7,680 nucleotides of DNA from Gemmatimonadota bacterium. GTDB taxonomy: Bacteria > Gemmatimonadota > Gemmatimonadetes > Gemmatimonadales > Gemmatimonadaceae. Under the pieces are notes generated by a model. It had not been told where the DNA came from, ran no database searches, and saw only the letters and a list, made by a program, of their open reading frames with translations. How positions within the stretch are numbered: position 1 is the first letter of the stretch; each line of letters begins with the position of its first letter. The DNA is taken from contig JAHFCS010000088.1 in NCBI GenBank assembly GCA_023249395.1, positions 1-7,680 of the forward strand, written 5' to 3'. Below, one piece after another: positions 1 through 6,620 of this stretch. A program made the position numbers and the translations under genes.

Positions 1-339
1 ATCGCGCTGGCGATAGCCTACGACGCGATGAGCCCGGAAGACAGGCGCCCTTTCAAGGAGCGCCGGCGGCGGCAGCGGGCCGAGCTCAATCGCGGTGGAG
101 AGCTCCTGGTCGCTTTCGGGACCGCAAGCATGGGCGCAGCGTTGATGGGACGGGACAGCTGGCGATGGGGAAACATTGCCGTGTTTGCGGGAGTCGCGCT
201 ACTCATCGCCGGCGCCTCGCTGAATCGCCAGTTCCTGAGGGAGCTATTGCTGTTTCGCGGAGCGAGTCGCCGCGCGACGGGTCCCGATGCCGTTCCTCCG
301 GCCGACAAGGCATCGTCGGAAAAAATGCGAATCCGCTAG
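1..339 (+). CDS. Small two-helix membrane protein, unknown function (probably 5'-partial)
   Basis: I do not recognise this protein. The frame is open from the first base of the window, reading IALAIAYDA before the first ATG at 28. There is no Shine-Dalgarno-like sequence before that ATG, so the true start probably lies outside the window. Numbered from the ATG, residues 4-22 are strongly basic (PEDRRPFKERRRRQR). Two hydrophobic segments follow, at about 23-41 and 47-65, and then a polar tail rich in R, A and P. This suggests a small inner-membrane protein with a cytoplasmic basic N-terminus. It is the only plus-strand gene here, and its TAG stop at 337-339 directly abuts the stop of the molybdoenzyme gene on the other strand. 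The opposite-strand frame over the same bases looks like a low-complexity shadow. Coding status is fairly likely; function is unknown. Confidence 0.55.
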   Translation: MALAIAYDAMSPEDRRPFKERRRRQRAELNRGGELLVAFGTASMGAALMGRDSWRWGNIAVFAGVALLIAGASLNRQFLRELLLFRGASRRATGPDAVPPADKASSEKMRIR

Positions 340-1053
340 TCACACCCCGCCGTACCACTCGTAGCCCTGGTCGCTCCAGTATCCGCCGTTGCGATCCGGG
401 AGAAAAGCGATCCTCGTGAGATACTTGGTGTTCTTGTAGCCGAGCTTCACCGGAGAGAAGACGCGGGCCGGCGCGCCGTGTGGCGGGCCGAGCATCCGGC
501 CGTCCAGGCCGTAGGCGATCACCGTCTGCGAATGCATCGCGCTCTCGATGTCCCAGCTCTCGTGGTAATCGTCGTCGAATGACTGAAAGTCCACGTACCG
601 CGCACCGCGCTGGATGCCCGCAAGGCGAGCCAGCTCCCGCACGCGGCAGCCAGTCCATTCTTCGACCGCGGTCCAGCCCTCGACGCAGTAGTGATTCACG
701 CGCTCGGTCGTCCGCGGCAGCTTTTGAAGCTCATCGAGGGTGAGCTTCAGCGGCCTGTCCACCATGCCCGAGACCTCGAGAGTCCACGGGCCGCGTTGCG
801 ACTCGTCCCAGACGGGGACCGTCTTCGCGATGAAGTAGCTGGGAAGTGCGCTGCCGGCGAGGCGCGAGCCTGCAATCGGCGCGTCCATCGCAGTGTGACG
901 GAAGAGCGCGCGCTCGACGACTTCGTTCTTTCGCTCGGCGTAGCGGAGAAGCCGCTCGGCACCTTGGGGTCCGCGCGAATCGCAGGCTGCGATGAGCGCT
1001 GACGACAGCGTCGAGCCGCTGACAATCAGAAATCCGCGGCGGTCGAGGCTCAT
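340..1053 (-). CDS. MsrP/sulfite-oxidase-family molybdopterin-dependent oxidoreductase, Tat-type lipoprotein
   Basis: A 237-residue protein of the sulfite-oxidase molybdopterin fold, the family of MsrP (YedY). The N-terminus LDRRGFLIVSG is a twin-arginine-like signal (Arg5-Arg6) followed by a hydrophobic stretch ending IAAC, so Cys24 could be lipidated. This predicts export of the folded cofactor-loaded enzyme and anchoring outside the cytoplasm. The key motif is NHYCVEGWTAVEEWTG, in which Cys123 is the expected molybdenum ligand. The C-terminal run PPHGAPARVFSPVKLGYKNT and the ending GYWSDQGYEWYGGV are typical of the family. It is shorter than E. coli MsrP (about 330 residues). The ATG overlaps the stop of the cytochrome b gene (ATGA) and has a good AGGAG site, so the two proteins are probably made together and the cytochrome likely supplies electrons. 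The substrate cannot be told from sequence: methionine sulfoxide, sulfite or another oxide are all possible. Confidence 0.88.
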   Translation of the reverse strand: MSLDRRGFLIVSGSTLSSALIAACDSRGPQGAERLLRYAERKNEVVERALFRHTAMDAPIAGSRLAGSALPSYFIAKTVPVWDESQRGPWTLEVSGMVDRPLKLTLDELQKLPRTTERVNHYCVEGWTAVEEWTGCRVRELARLAGIQRGARYVDFQSFDDDYHESWDIESAMHSQTVIAYGLDGRMLGPPHGAPARVFSPVKLGYKNTKYLTRIAFLPDRNGGYWSDQGYEWYGGV

Positions 1054-1847
1054 GACTTCTCTCCTGTGTCAGTGTCGGTCGGAGGCCGCGGCGGGATCTG
1101 AAATGCTTCCGTCGGAGCAAGCGAGGGATGCAGATCGTCCTTCGGGCGCGATCGCGCAAAGAGGTGATAGAACGGACGGGCGTTGCGCGCCTCGGGGGAC
1201 TTGCTCTCGTCGTAGCCGCCGATGGTGATCGACTTGAGGGCCTGCGGATCGACGGCGAATACCATGAAGATGTGGATCGCGCTCAGCGCGACCAGGACGA
1301 CCATCGAGAGAAAATGCCAGTAGCGCGCCCAAACGTAGCCGCCCATGAGATCGGCGAGCCACTGGAGCTGCACCGGCTTCCAGATGGCGATTCCGCTAAT
1401 TACAGCAACGGCGCCGATGACTGGCAGGATGAAATAGGTGCCGCGCTGCAGCGCGTTGTATTTCCCCTGCACCGGGTGCCGCTTTCTTATGAACAGGTAG
1501 TAGCTCATCATCGCCCAGGCATCGCGCGGAAATGATTTCCGCGGGACAACGTCCCGCCATTCGCCGTGGAGATAGATGAAGGTCAGATAGACGAGACCGT
1601 TCACGAAGAGCACCCACATCATTGCGAAGTGCCAGTTGCGAGCCCCGGCGAGCCAGCCACCGAAGGTGAAGATTCTCGGAATCGCCTTGTGCTCGAAGGG
1701 ATAGCAGCAGAATGTCTCGCCGCGACGGGCGAAGGCCGGATAGGCGTTGAAGATCCGAAGTCCGCTGCCGACCATGATCGTCAGCGCGATCGCGTTCACC
1801 CAGTGGGTGATGCGAACGATCGGATGGTGGGTTCGCGCAGTCGCCAT
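1050..1847 (-). CDS. Membrane b-type cytochrome (Ni/Fe-hydrogenase/formate dehydrogenase gamma type), electron partner of the molybdoenzyme
   Basis: A 265-residue integral membrane cytochrome of the cytochrome b561 / Ni-hydrogenase b-subunit family. Four hydrophobic segments lie at roughly 15-33, 72-94, 136-155 and 173-198. Candidate haem-ligand histidines sit in or beside them: His15 (RITHW), His73 (RNWHF), His178 (RYWHF) and His192 (AIHIF). The GKYNALQR motif at 128-135, before the third helix, is characteristic of this family. The C-terminal 60 residues are polar and proline-rich, probably cytoplasmic. Such cytochromes carry electrons between the quinone pool and a partner enzyme on the other face. 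Here the partner is almost certainly the overlapping downstream molybdoenzyme, functionally analogous to MsrQ-MsrP though a different cytochrome family. The start ATG lacks a strong Shine-Dalgarno sequence. It lies 66 bp after the recombinase stop, so it may have its own promoter. Confidence 0.88.
   Translation of the reverse strand: MATARTHHPIVRITHWVNAIALTIMVGSGLRIFNAYPAFARRGETFCCYPFEHKAIPRIFTFGGWLAGARNWHFAMMWVLFVNGLVYLTFIYLHGEWRDVVPRKSFPRDAWAMMSYYLFIRKRHPVQGKYNALQRGTYFILPVIGAVAVISGIAIWKPVQLQWLADLMGGYVWARYWHFLSMVVLVALSAIHIFMVFAVDPQALKSITIGGYDESKSPEARNARPFYHLFARSRPKDDLHPSLAPTEAFQIPPRPPTDTDTGEKS
1061..1065 (-). promoter_or_regulatory. Ribosome binding site for the molybdoenzyme gene
   Basis: On the minus strand AGGAG stands 7 bases before the ATG at 1053, within the last codons of the cytochrome b gene. 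With the ATGA stop/start overlap it supports translational coupling and fixes this start. Confidence 0.7.
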
Positions 1848-1913
1848 GCTACGCTCGGAGGCCCTGTCTCACGCTGAAAATTATGGTCGGGAGGGCGCAG
1901 GATTGCGAGCGCT
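1848..1913 (-). promoter_or_regulatory. Intergenic gap with weak -10-like element before the cytochrome b/molybdoenzyme pair
   Basis: This is the longest gap on the minus strand in the window. It contains CATAAT on the minus strand at 1880-1885, one mismatch from TATAAT, ending 32 bases before the cytochrome start codon. No convincing -35 hexamer is present at the usual distance and no hairpin/T-tract terminator follows the recombinase. A promoter is plausible from position but weak from sequence; the pair could also be read from the upstream operon. Confidence 0.25.
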
Positions 1914-2840
1914 TTACGCCCGCGGATGGGCCTTCTGATACACTTCCTTCAGTCGCTCCACGCTGGTGTGGGTGTAGATCTGAGTGGTCGAGATCGAGGC
2001 GTGGCCGAGTAGCTCCTGGACGGCGCGCAGATCGGCACCGGCGTCGAGCAGGTGTGTGGCGAAGCTGTGGCGCAGCGAGTGAGTCGAGAGACCCGAGTCC
2101 TCGTCGATGCTGTCGAGGAAGCCCGTCACGGCATTCTGAATCGCGCGGACAGACATCCGCTTTCCGCGGCTGCTAAGGAAAAACGCGCTTCGGTCGGCCT
2201 TGGGAAGCGTGTTACGTACAAGGTCGTCGCGCTTCAACTCGTAGTTGCGGAGCGCGAGCTGCGCGTGATCGCCGACGGGAATTATGCGCTCCTTTCTTCC
2301 CTTCCCCCGCACCTTCACCTGCTGCGACAAGAGATCGATGTCGGCGCGGTTGATGCCGCGGAGCTCGGACAGCCGCATCCCAGTGGAATAGAAAAGCTCG
2401 AGGATCGCGTTGTTCCGCACATCGGTGAAGCGTCCTTCCTGGGCCTTGAGCTCGGAGCTCTGGAAGAGCAGCTCGACCTGGGCGCGATCGAGATAGCCGG
2501 GCAGGTATCGCTCCAGCTTTGGACTGTTGATGCCGCGAGCGGGATTGGCCTCGACGATCTCGTTGCGATGCATGTACGAGTAGAAGCTGCGAACCGCCGA
2601 CAGAGATCGCGCGATGCTGCGCTTGGAAAGCTTTCTCCGCGTCAGGTGCGCGAGAAATCCGCGAATTGCGAGGCGGTCGATGCCCGCCCAGCTCCACTTG
2701 TTCTCGCCGTAATAGCTACCGAGGAAGTCGACGAATTCAGCAAGGTCGCGCGTGTAGGCCTTGAGAGTGTGCGCGGACACGTCCCGCTCCTTCTCGAGGT
2801 GGAGAAGGAAGTCAGCTACCTGCGGCGACGCGGACATCAC
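1914..2840 (-). CDS. xerC: Tyrosine recombinase of the XerC/XerD family
   Basis: A full-length (about 307 residues) site-specific recombinase that, in this family, resolves chromosome dimers at dif with a second Xer protein and FtsK. The N-terminal SAM-like core-binding domain spans about 5-95 and the catalytic domain about 115-300. All catalytic residues are visible, numbered from the GTG: Arg156 (STGMR), Lys180 (VRGKG), His254 and Arg257 (HSLRH), His280 (LLGH) and nucleophile Tyr289 (TQIYTH). The start is either GTG at 2840 or the adjacent ATG at 2837. Both overlap the end of trmFO (by 29 or 26 bp) and neither has a clear ribosome site, so translational coupling is likely. The topA-trmFO-xerC order matches the B. 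subtilis topA-trmFO-codV cluster, which favours xerC over xerD, but sequence alone does not separate them. It ends in TAA. Confidence 0.93.
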   Translation of the reverse strand: MMSASPQVADFLLHLEKERDVSAHTLKAYTRDLAEFVDFLGSYYGENKWSWAGIDRLAIRGFLAHLTRRKLSKRSIARSLSAVRSFYSYMHRNEIVEANPARGINSPKLERYLPGYLDRAQVELLFQSSELKAQEGRFTDVRNNAILELFYSTGMRLSELRGINRADIDLLSQQVKVRGKGRKERIIPVGDHAQLALRNYELKRDDLVRNTLPKADRSAFFLSSRGKRMSVRAIQNAVTGFLDSIDEDSGLSTHSLRHSFATHLLDAGADLRAVQELLGHASISTTQIYTHTSVERLKEVYQKAHPRA

Positions 2841-4179
2841 TCTGATTGGTCGCTGCGAACAATGCCGCCATCTGTTGGCTCCACTCCGCCATCGAGGCGA
2901 GAGCGCGGGCGGCGATCATCTCCCGCTTCCGCTTCTTGTCGCGGATTACCTCCGGCAGATCGTCCACGAGGCCGAAGTTCGCGTTCATCGGCTGGAAGTG
3001 AGCGGGGTCGGCTTCGCGCATGTAGCGATACAATGCGCCGAGCATCGTCACCGGCGGGGGAATCTCCGGGCTCTGTCCGGCGAGAATACGTGAGAGATTG
3101 ATCCCCGCGAGTAGGCCGGTCGCCGAGCTCTCGGTGTATCCCTCGACCCCCGTGATCTGGCCGGCGAAAAGGATCGTCGGATCGTCGCGAGCCGAGAGAT
3201 AGGGGCTGAGCGCAGCCGGCGAATTCACGTACGAGTTGCGATGTATGGAGCCGTACCGGAGGAATTCAGCGTTGGCGAGACCGGGGATCATTCTGAAGAC
3301 ACGCTGCTGCTCCGGGATCCTCAGCCGCGTCTGGAAACCCACGAGATTCCACATTCGTCCGTGCCGATCTTCGCGCCTCAGCTGAACGACCGCGTGAGGC
3401 TGACGCCCCGATCGTGGGTCGCGAAGGCCAACCGGCTTCATGGGACCGAACCGGAGCGTCTCGCCGCCACGATTGGCCGAGACCTCGACCGGCATGCAAC
3501 CCTCGAAGTACGGCGCCTCGTCGAACTCATGTCCGTGAAACTGGTCCGCGCTCGTGAGTGCCGAGATGAACGCCTCGTACTCCTCGCGCGTCATCGGGCA
3601 GTTGAGGTATGCGCCCTCGTCGCCCTCACCTTCCATTGTCTCGCGCCCGTATCGCGAGGCAGAGAAGGCAATCGACTCGTCGATCGATTCGCGCGACACG
3701 ATGGGCGCGATCGCATCGTAGAATGCCAGCGCCCCGACACCCAGCCGCTCGCTGATCGCCGCGGCGAGGGCGTCTGAAGTCAGCGGGCCGGTGGCGATGA
3801 TCGAATACGGCTCGAGAGCAACGATCTCTTCGCGAGTCACATCGATGTTCGGATGCGACATGACTCGTGCGGTAACTGCGGAGGCGAAAGCATCGCGATC
3901 CACCGCCAGCGCACTTCCGGCCGGGACACGCGCTTCGTCGGCGCATTCCAGGATCATCGAGCCGAGCACCCGCATCTCGGCCTTGAGGAGGCCGTGCGCA
4001 TTGGATGTCTCAGTGCTCTTGAACGTGTTGGAGCAAACGAGCTCGGCGAGGCGGTCGGTCTGATGCGCAGCGGTGGTGCGCACGGGACGCATTTCGTGGA
4101 TCACCACTCGATGTCCGCGCTCGGCGAGCTGCCACGCGGCTTCCGAGCCGGCGAGTCCGCCGCCGACGACGTGAATCAC
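2812..4179 (-). CDS. trmFO: tRNA (uracil-5-)-methyltransferase, FAD- and folate-dependent (TrmFO)
   Basis: A 455-residue flavoprotein that makes m5U54 in the tRNA T-loop using methylenetetrahydrofolate and FADH2. The N-terminus has the dinucleotide-binding motif GGGLAGSEAAW (residues 6-16) and then HEMRP (28-32). Conserved family segments include ELVCSNTFKS, with Cys49, and FEGCMPVE, with Cys228, matching the two functionally important cysteines of B. subtilis TrmFO (Cys53, Cys226). Also present are AYLNCPM, RFGPMKPVGL, GQITGVEGYTES and the C-terminal NANFGLVD. I chose the GTG at 4179 because it places the glycine motif five residues in, as in relatives. It leaves 13 bp after the topA stop and has AGG five bases upstream. 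An ATG at 4230 would add 17 residues and overlap topA. The gene is co-directional with topA and overlaps the recombinase downstream; it ends in TGA. Confidence 0.95.
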   Translation of the reverse strand: MIHVVGGGLAGSEAAWQLAERGHRVVIHEMRPVRTTAAHQTDRLAELVCSNTFKSTETSNAHGLLKAEMRVLGSMILECADEARVPAGSALAVDRDAFASAVTARVMSHPNIDVTREEIVALEPYSIIATGPLTSDALAAAISERLGVGALAFYDAIAPIVSRESIDESIAFSASRYGRETMEGEGDEGAYLNCPMTREEYEAFISALTSADQFHGHEFDEAPYFEGCMPVEVSANRGGETLRFGPMKPVGLRDPRSGRQPHAVVQLRREDRHGRMWNLVGFQTRLRIPEQQRVFRMIPGLANAEFLRYGSIHRNSYVNSPAALSPYLSARDDPTILFAGQITGVEGYTESSATGLLAGINLSRILAGQSPEIPPPVTMLGALYRYMREADPAHFQPMNANFGLVDDLPEVIRDKKRKREMIAARALASMAEWSQQMAALFAATNQSDVRVAAGS

Positions 4180-4192
4180 ACGCGCCTGCTGC

Positions 4193-4549
4193 TCAGACGG
4201 CAACCGCCTCGGGCTGCATCTCGGGCGCATCCCACTCGTTCGCGCACTTGATGCACCTGCGATACTCGCCCCGAGTCTTGTTGGATTTCATCTCCGCGCC
4301 AACGTATCCACATTCGGGACAGACCTCAGCGACCGGCTTGTCCCAGATTACGAAGTCGCACGCCGGATAATTCGAGCAGCCGTAGAATGCCTTGCCGCGC
4401 TTCTTCGATCTGCGGATGGCGATGTCGCCGCCGTCCTTTGGACACTTCACACCTGTGGGCATCGAGCGCGTGCCGCGACACTTTGGAAAGCGGCTGCAAC
4501 CGAGGAACTCACCCGATCGCCCGTGGCGAATCACCATCGGCGCGCCGCA
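4193..4549 (-). pseudogene. topA: C-terminal zinc-ribbon segment of topA, separated from the core by an in-frame amber codon
   Basis: This is the rest of topoisomerase I, in the same frame as the core and beginning directly after the TAG. It starts with CGAP, and the first internal ATG is at 4537 (114 residues from there). It completes the interrupted second zinc-ribbon (CG...GCSRFPKC). It then carries a third ribbon in which one ligand is Asp (KCPKDGG, with GCSNYPAC), and a fourth with four cysteines (VCPECG and RCIKCANEW). These ribbons bind single-stranded DNA and help strand passage in the family. The protein sequence is well preserved up to a TGA stop at 4193-4195, so any disruption is recent, absent in vivo, or tolerated. 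No ribosome site stands before the ATG at 4537, so independent translation is not well supported. Read through the amber, TopA would be about 804 residues, a normal length. Confidence 0.8.
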
Positions 4550-4552
4550 CTA
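4550..4552 (-). other. topA: In-frame amber codon within topA
   Basis: The minus-strand codons read ATC TGC CAC TAG TGC GGC, giving I-C-H-stop-C-G. In relatives this position is the second variable residue of a CxxC zinc knuckle, commonly CPECG. A single base change from CAG (Gln) or GAG (Glu) would produce it. The frame on both sides is open and recognisable as TopA. Confidence 0.95.
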
Positions 4553-6607
4553 GTGGCAGATCTGGTCGGTCAGCTCGGCGGGTTTGCGCTCGCCTCTCAG
4601 AGGACGGGTGTACTTGCACGTTTTGGGATGATTCTCGCATGCGACGAACGGTCCGAAGAATCCACCGCGCGCGACGAGCTTACCGCCGCACGTCGGACAG
4701 CGCTCGGTCTCGAGAGCCGAGAGATCGTGCGCCTCGGCGATCAGCTCCTCCATGTTCGCATCCTTCAGCGAGGTCGCGAACGGCCCGTAGAAATCCTTGA
4801 GCATTCTCCGCCAGTTGACATCTCCTTCTTCGATCCGGTCGAGGTCGCTCTCCATGCTGGAGGTGAACCTCACGTTGAAGATGTCGGGGAAGCTCTTCAC
4901 CATCACGCGCTCGACCTGGTCGCCGAGCTCGGTGGGAAAGAAGCGCCGCTGCTCGAGCTGCGCATACCGCCTGTCAACGAGCGTCGAGATGATCGACGCA
5001 TAGGTGGACGGCCTCCCGATGCCCAGACGCTCGAGCTCCTTGACGAGACTGGCTTCGGAGTAGCGCGGCGGCGGCTCGGTGAAATGCTGTGACGGCATTA
5101 TCGCCTTCACGGGAACGCTTTCGCCGACATCCACCGAAGGCAGGGCCTGCTCGTCCTCGAGCGCGCGTCCGTGGCCGTCTCCCTCTTCGCGCGCTTCGCG
5201 ATAGAGAGCGAGATAGCCCTGGAACTTCATCACGCTGCCGGTGGAGCGGAAAAGATAGGGAAGCGGCTTCGGCGCCCTCTTGGTCGTGACCGAGAGGTCG
5301 AAATCCACAGTCGTGGTGTCGAACACAGCCGGCGCCATCTGCGACGCGATGAACCGCTGCCAGATCAGCTGATAAAGCTTGAACTGATCGGCAGAGAGAT
5401 ATCGCTGGATGTGCTCGGGTCGGCGGGTGGGATCGGTCGGTCGTATCGCTTCGTGCGCTTCCTGGGCGTTCTTCGATTTGCCATCGCCGTAGAGCTGGAT
5501 GTTCGTCGAGACGAATTCCTGTCCGAAGAGCAATTTTACGTAATCGCGCGCCTGCGTCGCCGAGACTTCCGAGACACGCGTCGAATCGGTACGCATGTAG
5601 GTGATGAGGCCGACCGCGCCTTCAGGCCCAAGCTCGACGCCCTCGTAGAGATTCTGCGCGAGCCGCATCGTTCGCTTCGAGCCAAAGCTCAGCTTCTTTG
5701 CCGCTTCCTGCTGGAGCGTACTGGTGGTGAACGGGGGCGCAGCATTCTTGCGGCGCTCGCGTCGCTTTACCTCCGTGACGTCGAAGTGCTTCCGCGACTC
5801 GAGATTGGAGAGAATTTTCTTCGCCGCTGCCTCGTTGGGAATGACAGGCTTCTTCGAATCGACGTGATGGAGTTTCGCGACGAACTCCTGTCCCCCCTTC
5901 TCCATCAGCGCTTCGACGGTCCAGTACTCTACGGCCTTGAACGCCTTGATCTCGCGCTCGCGCTCGACTAGCAGTCTGAGTGCCACCGTCTGCACACGAC
6001 CCGCTGAGATGCCCTTCTTTACAGTCTTCCAGAGAACCGGGCTCGCCTTGTAGCCGACGAGGCGATCGAGAACACGCCGCGCCTGCTGCGCGTCAACCTT
6101 GCGCTCGTCGATCTCACCAGCATGCGCGATTGCAGTCTGCACTGCTTCGCGCGTGATCTCATGAAACAGAACGCGCCGGATCGGCGCTCCGTTCTTGCGC
6201 CGGATTTGGCCGGCGACATGCCACGCGATCGCCTCGCCCTCGCGGTCAGGATCTGTCGCCAGCAGGATCTCGCGCGAATCCTTGGCGGCGTTCTTCAGGT
6301 CGGCGAGAGTTTTTTCCTTTCCCGGGATCGTGACGTACTCGGGCTCGAAACCGTTCTCGATGTCGATGCCGATTTTCTTTTCGGGAAGATCGCGGATGTG
6401 GCCGATCGTCGCCCGTACCCGATAGCCGCGCCCGAGATACTTGCCGATTGTCTTTGCCTTCGCGGGCGATTCGACTACGACGAGCGTCGTAGTTCCGGGT
6501 TCGTAAGGAGTTCCCTCGTCGACCACGGCCGCGATCTTCCGCGATTTCGCGCTCACAGATGCGCGCTTCTTTGCGCCCTTTCTGGCGCCTTTCCTGACGG
6601 TTGCCAT
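4550..6607 (-). CDS. topA: DNA topoisomerase I, catalytic core and first zinc-ribbon (ends at premature amber)
   Basis: Type IA topoisomerase, which relaxes negatively supercoiled DNA. From the ATG at 6607 the product is 685 residues to the amber stop. Residues 1-39 are a Lys/Arg-rich extension ahead of the Toprim domain. The Toprim signatures are VVVESPAKAKTIG (Glu46) and ATDPDREGE (Asp119, Asp121, Glu123). The strand-cleaving residue is Tyr337 in GLITYMRTDST. GRPSTYASII and the core domains IA-IV are complete. A first zinc-ribbon (ERCPTCGG with CENHPKTCKYTRPL) follows, and the frame then stops in the middle of the second. The ATG at 6607 was chosen over an upstream ATG at 6703 because the extra 32 residues overlap smg and look non-coding, and because AGGA lies eight bases before 6607. 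The remaining core should be able to cleave and religate DNA. Loss of the other ribbons would probably lower relaxation efficiency. Confidence 0.93.
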   Translation of the reverse strand: MATVRKGARKGAKKRASVSAKSRKIAAVVDEGTPYEPGTTTLVVVESPAKAKTIGKYLGRGYRVRATIGHIRDLPEKKIGIDIENGFEPEYVTIPGKEKTLADLKNAAKDSREILLATDPDREGEAIAWHVAGQIRRKNGAPIRRVLFHEITREAVQTAIAHAGEIDERKVDAQQARRVLDRLVGYKASPVLWKTVKKGISAGRVQTVALRLLVEREREIKAFKAVEYWTVEALMEKGGQEFVAKLHHVDSKKPVIPNEAAAKKILSNLESRKHFDVTEVKRRERRKNAAPPFTTSTLQQEAAKKLSFGSKRTMRLAQNLYEGVELGPEGAVGLITYMRTDSTRVSEVSATQARDYVKLLFGQEFVSTNIQLYGDGKSKNAQEAHEAIRPTDPTRRPEHIQRYLSADQFKLYQLIWQRFIASQMAPAVFDTTTVDFDLSVTTKRAPKPLPYLFRSTGSVMKFQGYLALYREAREEGDGHGRALEDEQALPSVDVGESVPVKAIMPSQHFTEPPPRYSEASLVKELERLGIGRPSTYASIISTLVDRRYAQLEQRRFFPTELGDQVERVMVKSFPDIFNVRFTSSMESDLDRIEEGDVNWRRMLKDFYGPFATSLKDANMEELIAEAHDLSALETERCPTCGGKLVARGGFFGPFVACENHPKTCKYTRPLRGERKPAELTDQICH

Positions 6608-6615
6608 TGATCCTG

Positions 6616-6620
6616 TCCTA
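6616..6620 (-). promoter_or_regulatory. Ribosome binding site for topA, overlapping the smg stop codon
   Basis: The minus strand reads TAGGA: the TAG stop of the upstream gene supplies the first bases of an AGGA site eight bases before the topA ATG. This decides the topA start and suggests coupled translation. Confidence 0.6.

Noticed and set aside
302..325. Hairpin CCGAC...GTCGG next to a run of six A on the plus strand as a terminator
   Set aside because: On the plus strand the stem is followed by A, not T. On the minus strand the T run comes before the stem, so the geometry is wrong for an intrinsic terminator.
1914..2840. Phage or integron integrase marking a mobile element
   Set aside because: Length, motifs and position after trmFO fit a housekeeping Xer protein; there are no att repeats, cargo genes or composition change around it.
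2052..3101. 349-codon open frame on the plus strand antisense to xerC and trmFO
   Set aside because: It lies opposite two genes with complete catalytic motifs, shows no recognisable domain, and long antisense frames are expected in GC-rich DNA.
3241..3777. 178-codon plus-strand open frame antisense to trmFO
   Set aside because: It lies opposite the conserved middle of TrmFO and has no recognisable motif or ribosome site.
5171..5971. 266-codon plus-strand open frame antisense to topA
   Set aside because: It is rich in Arg and Leu with no domain, directly opposite conserved TopA core sequence; a compositional shadow.
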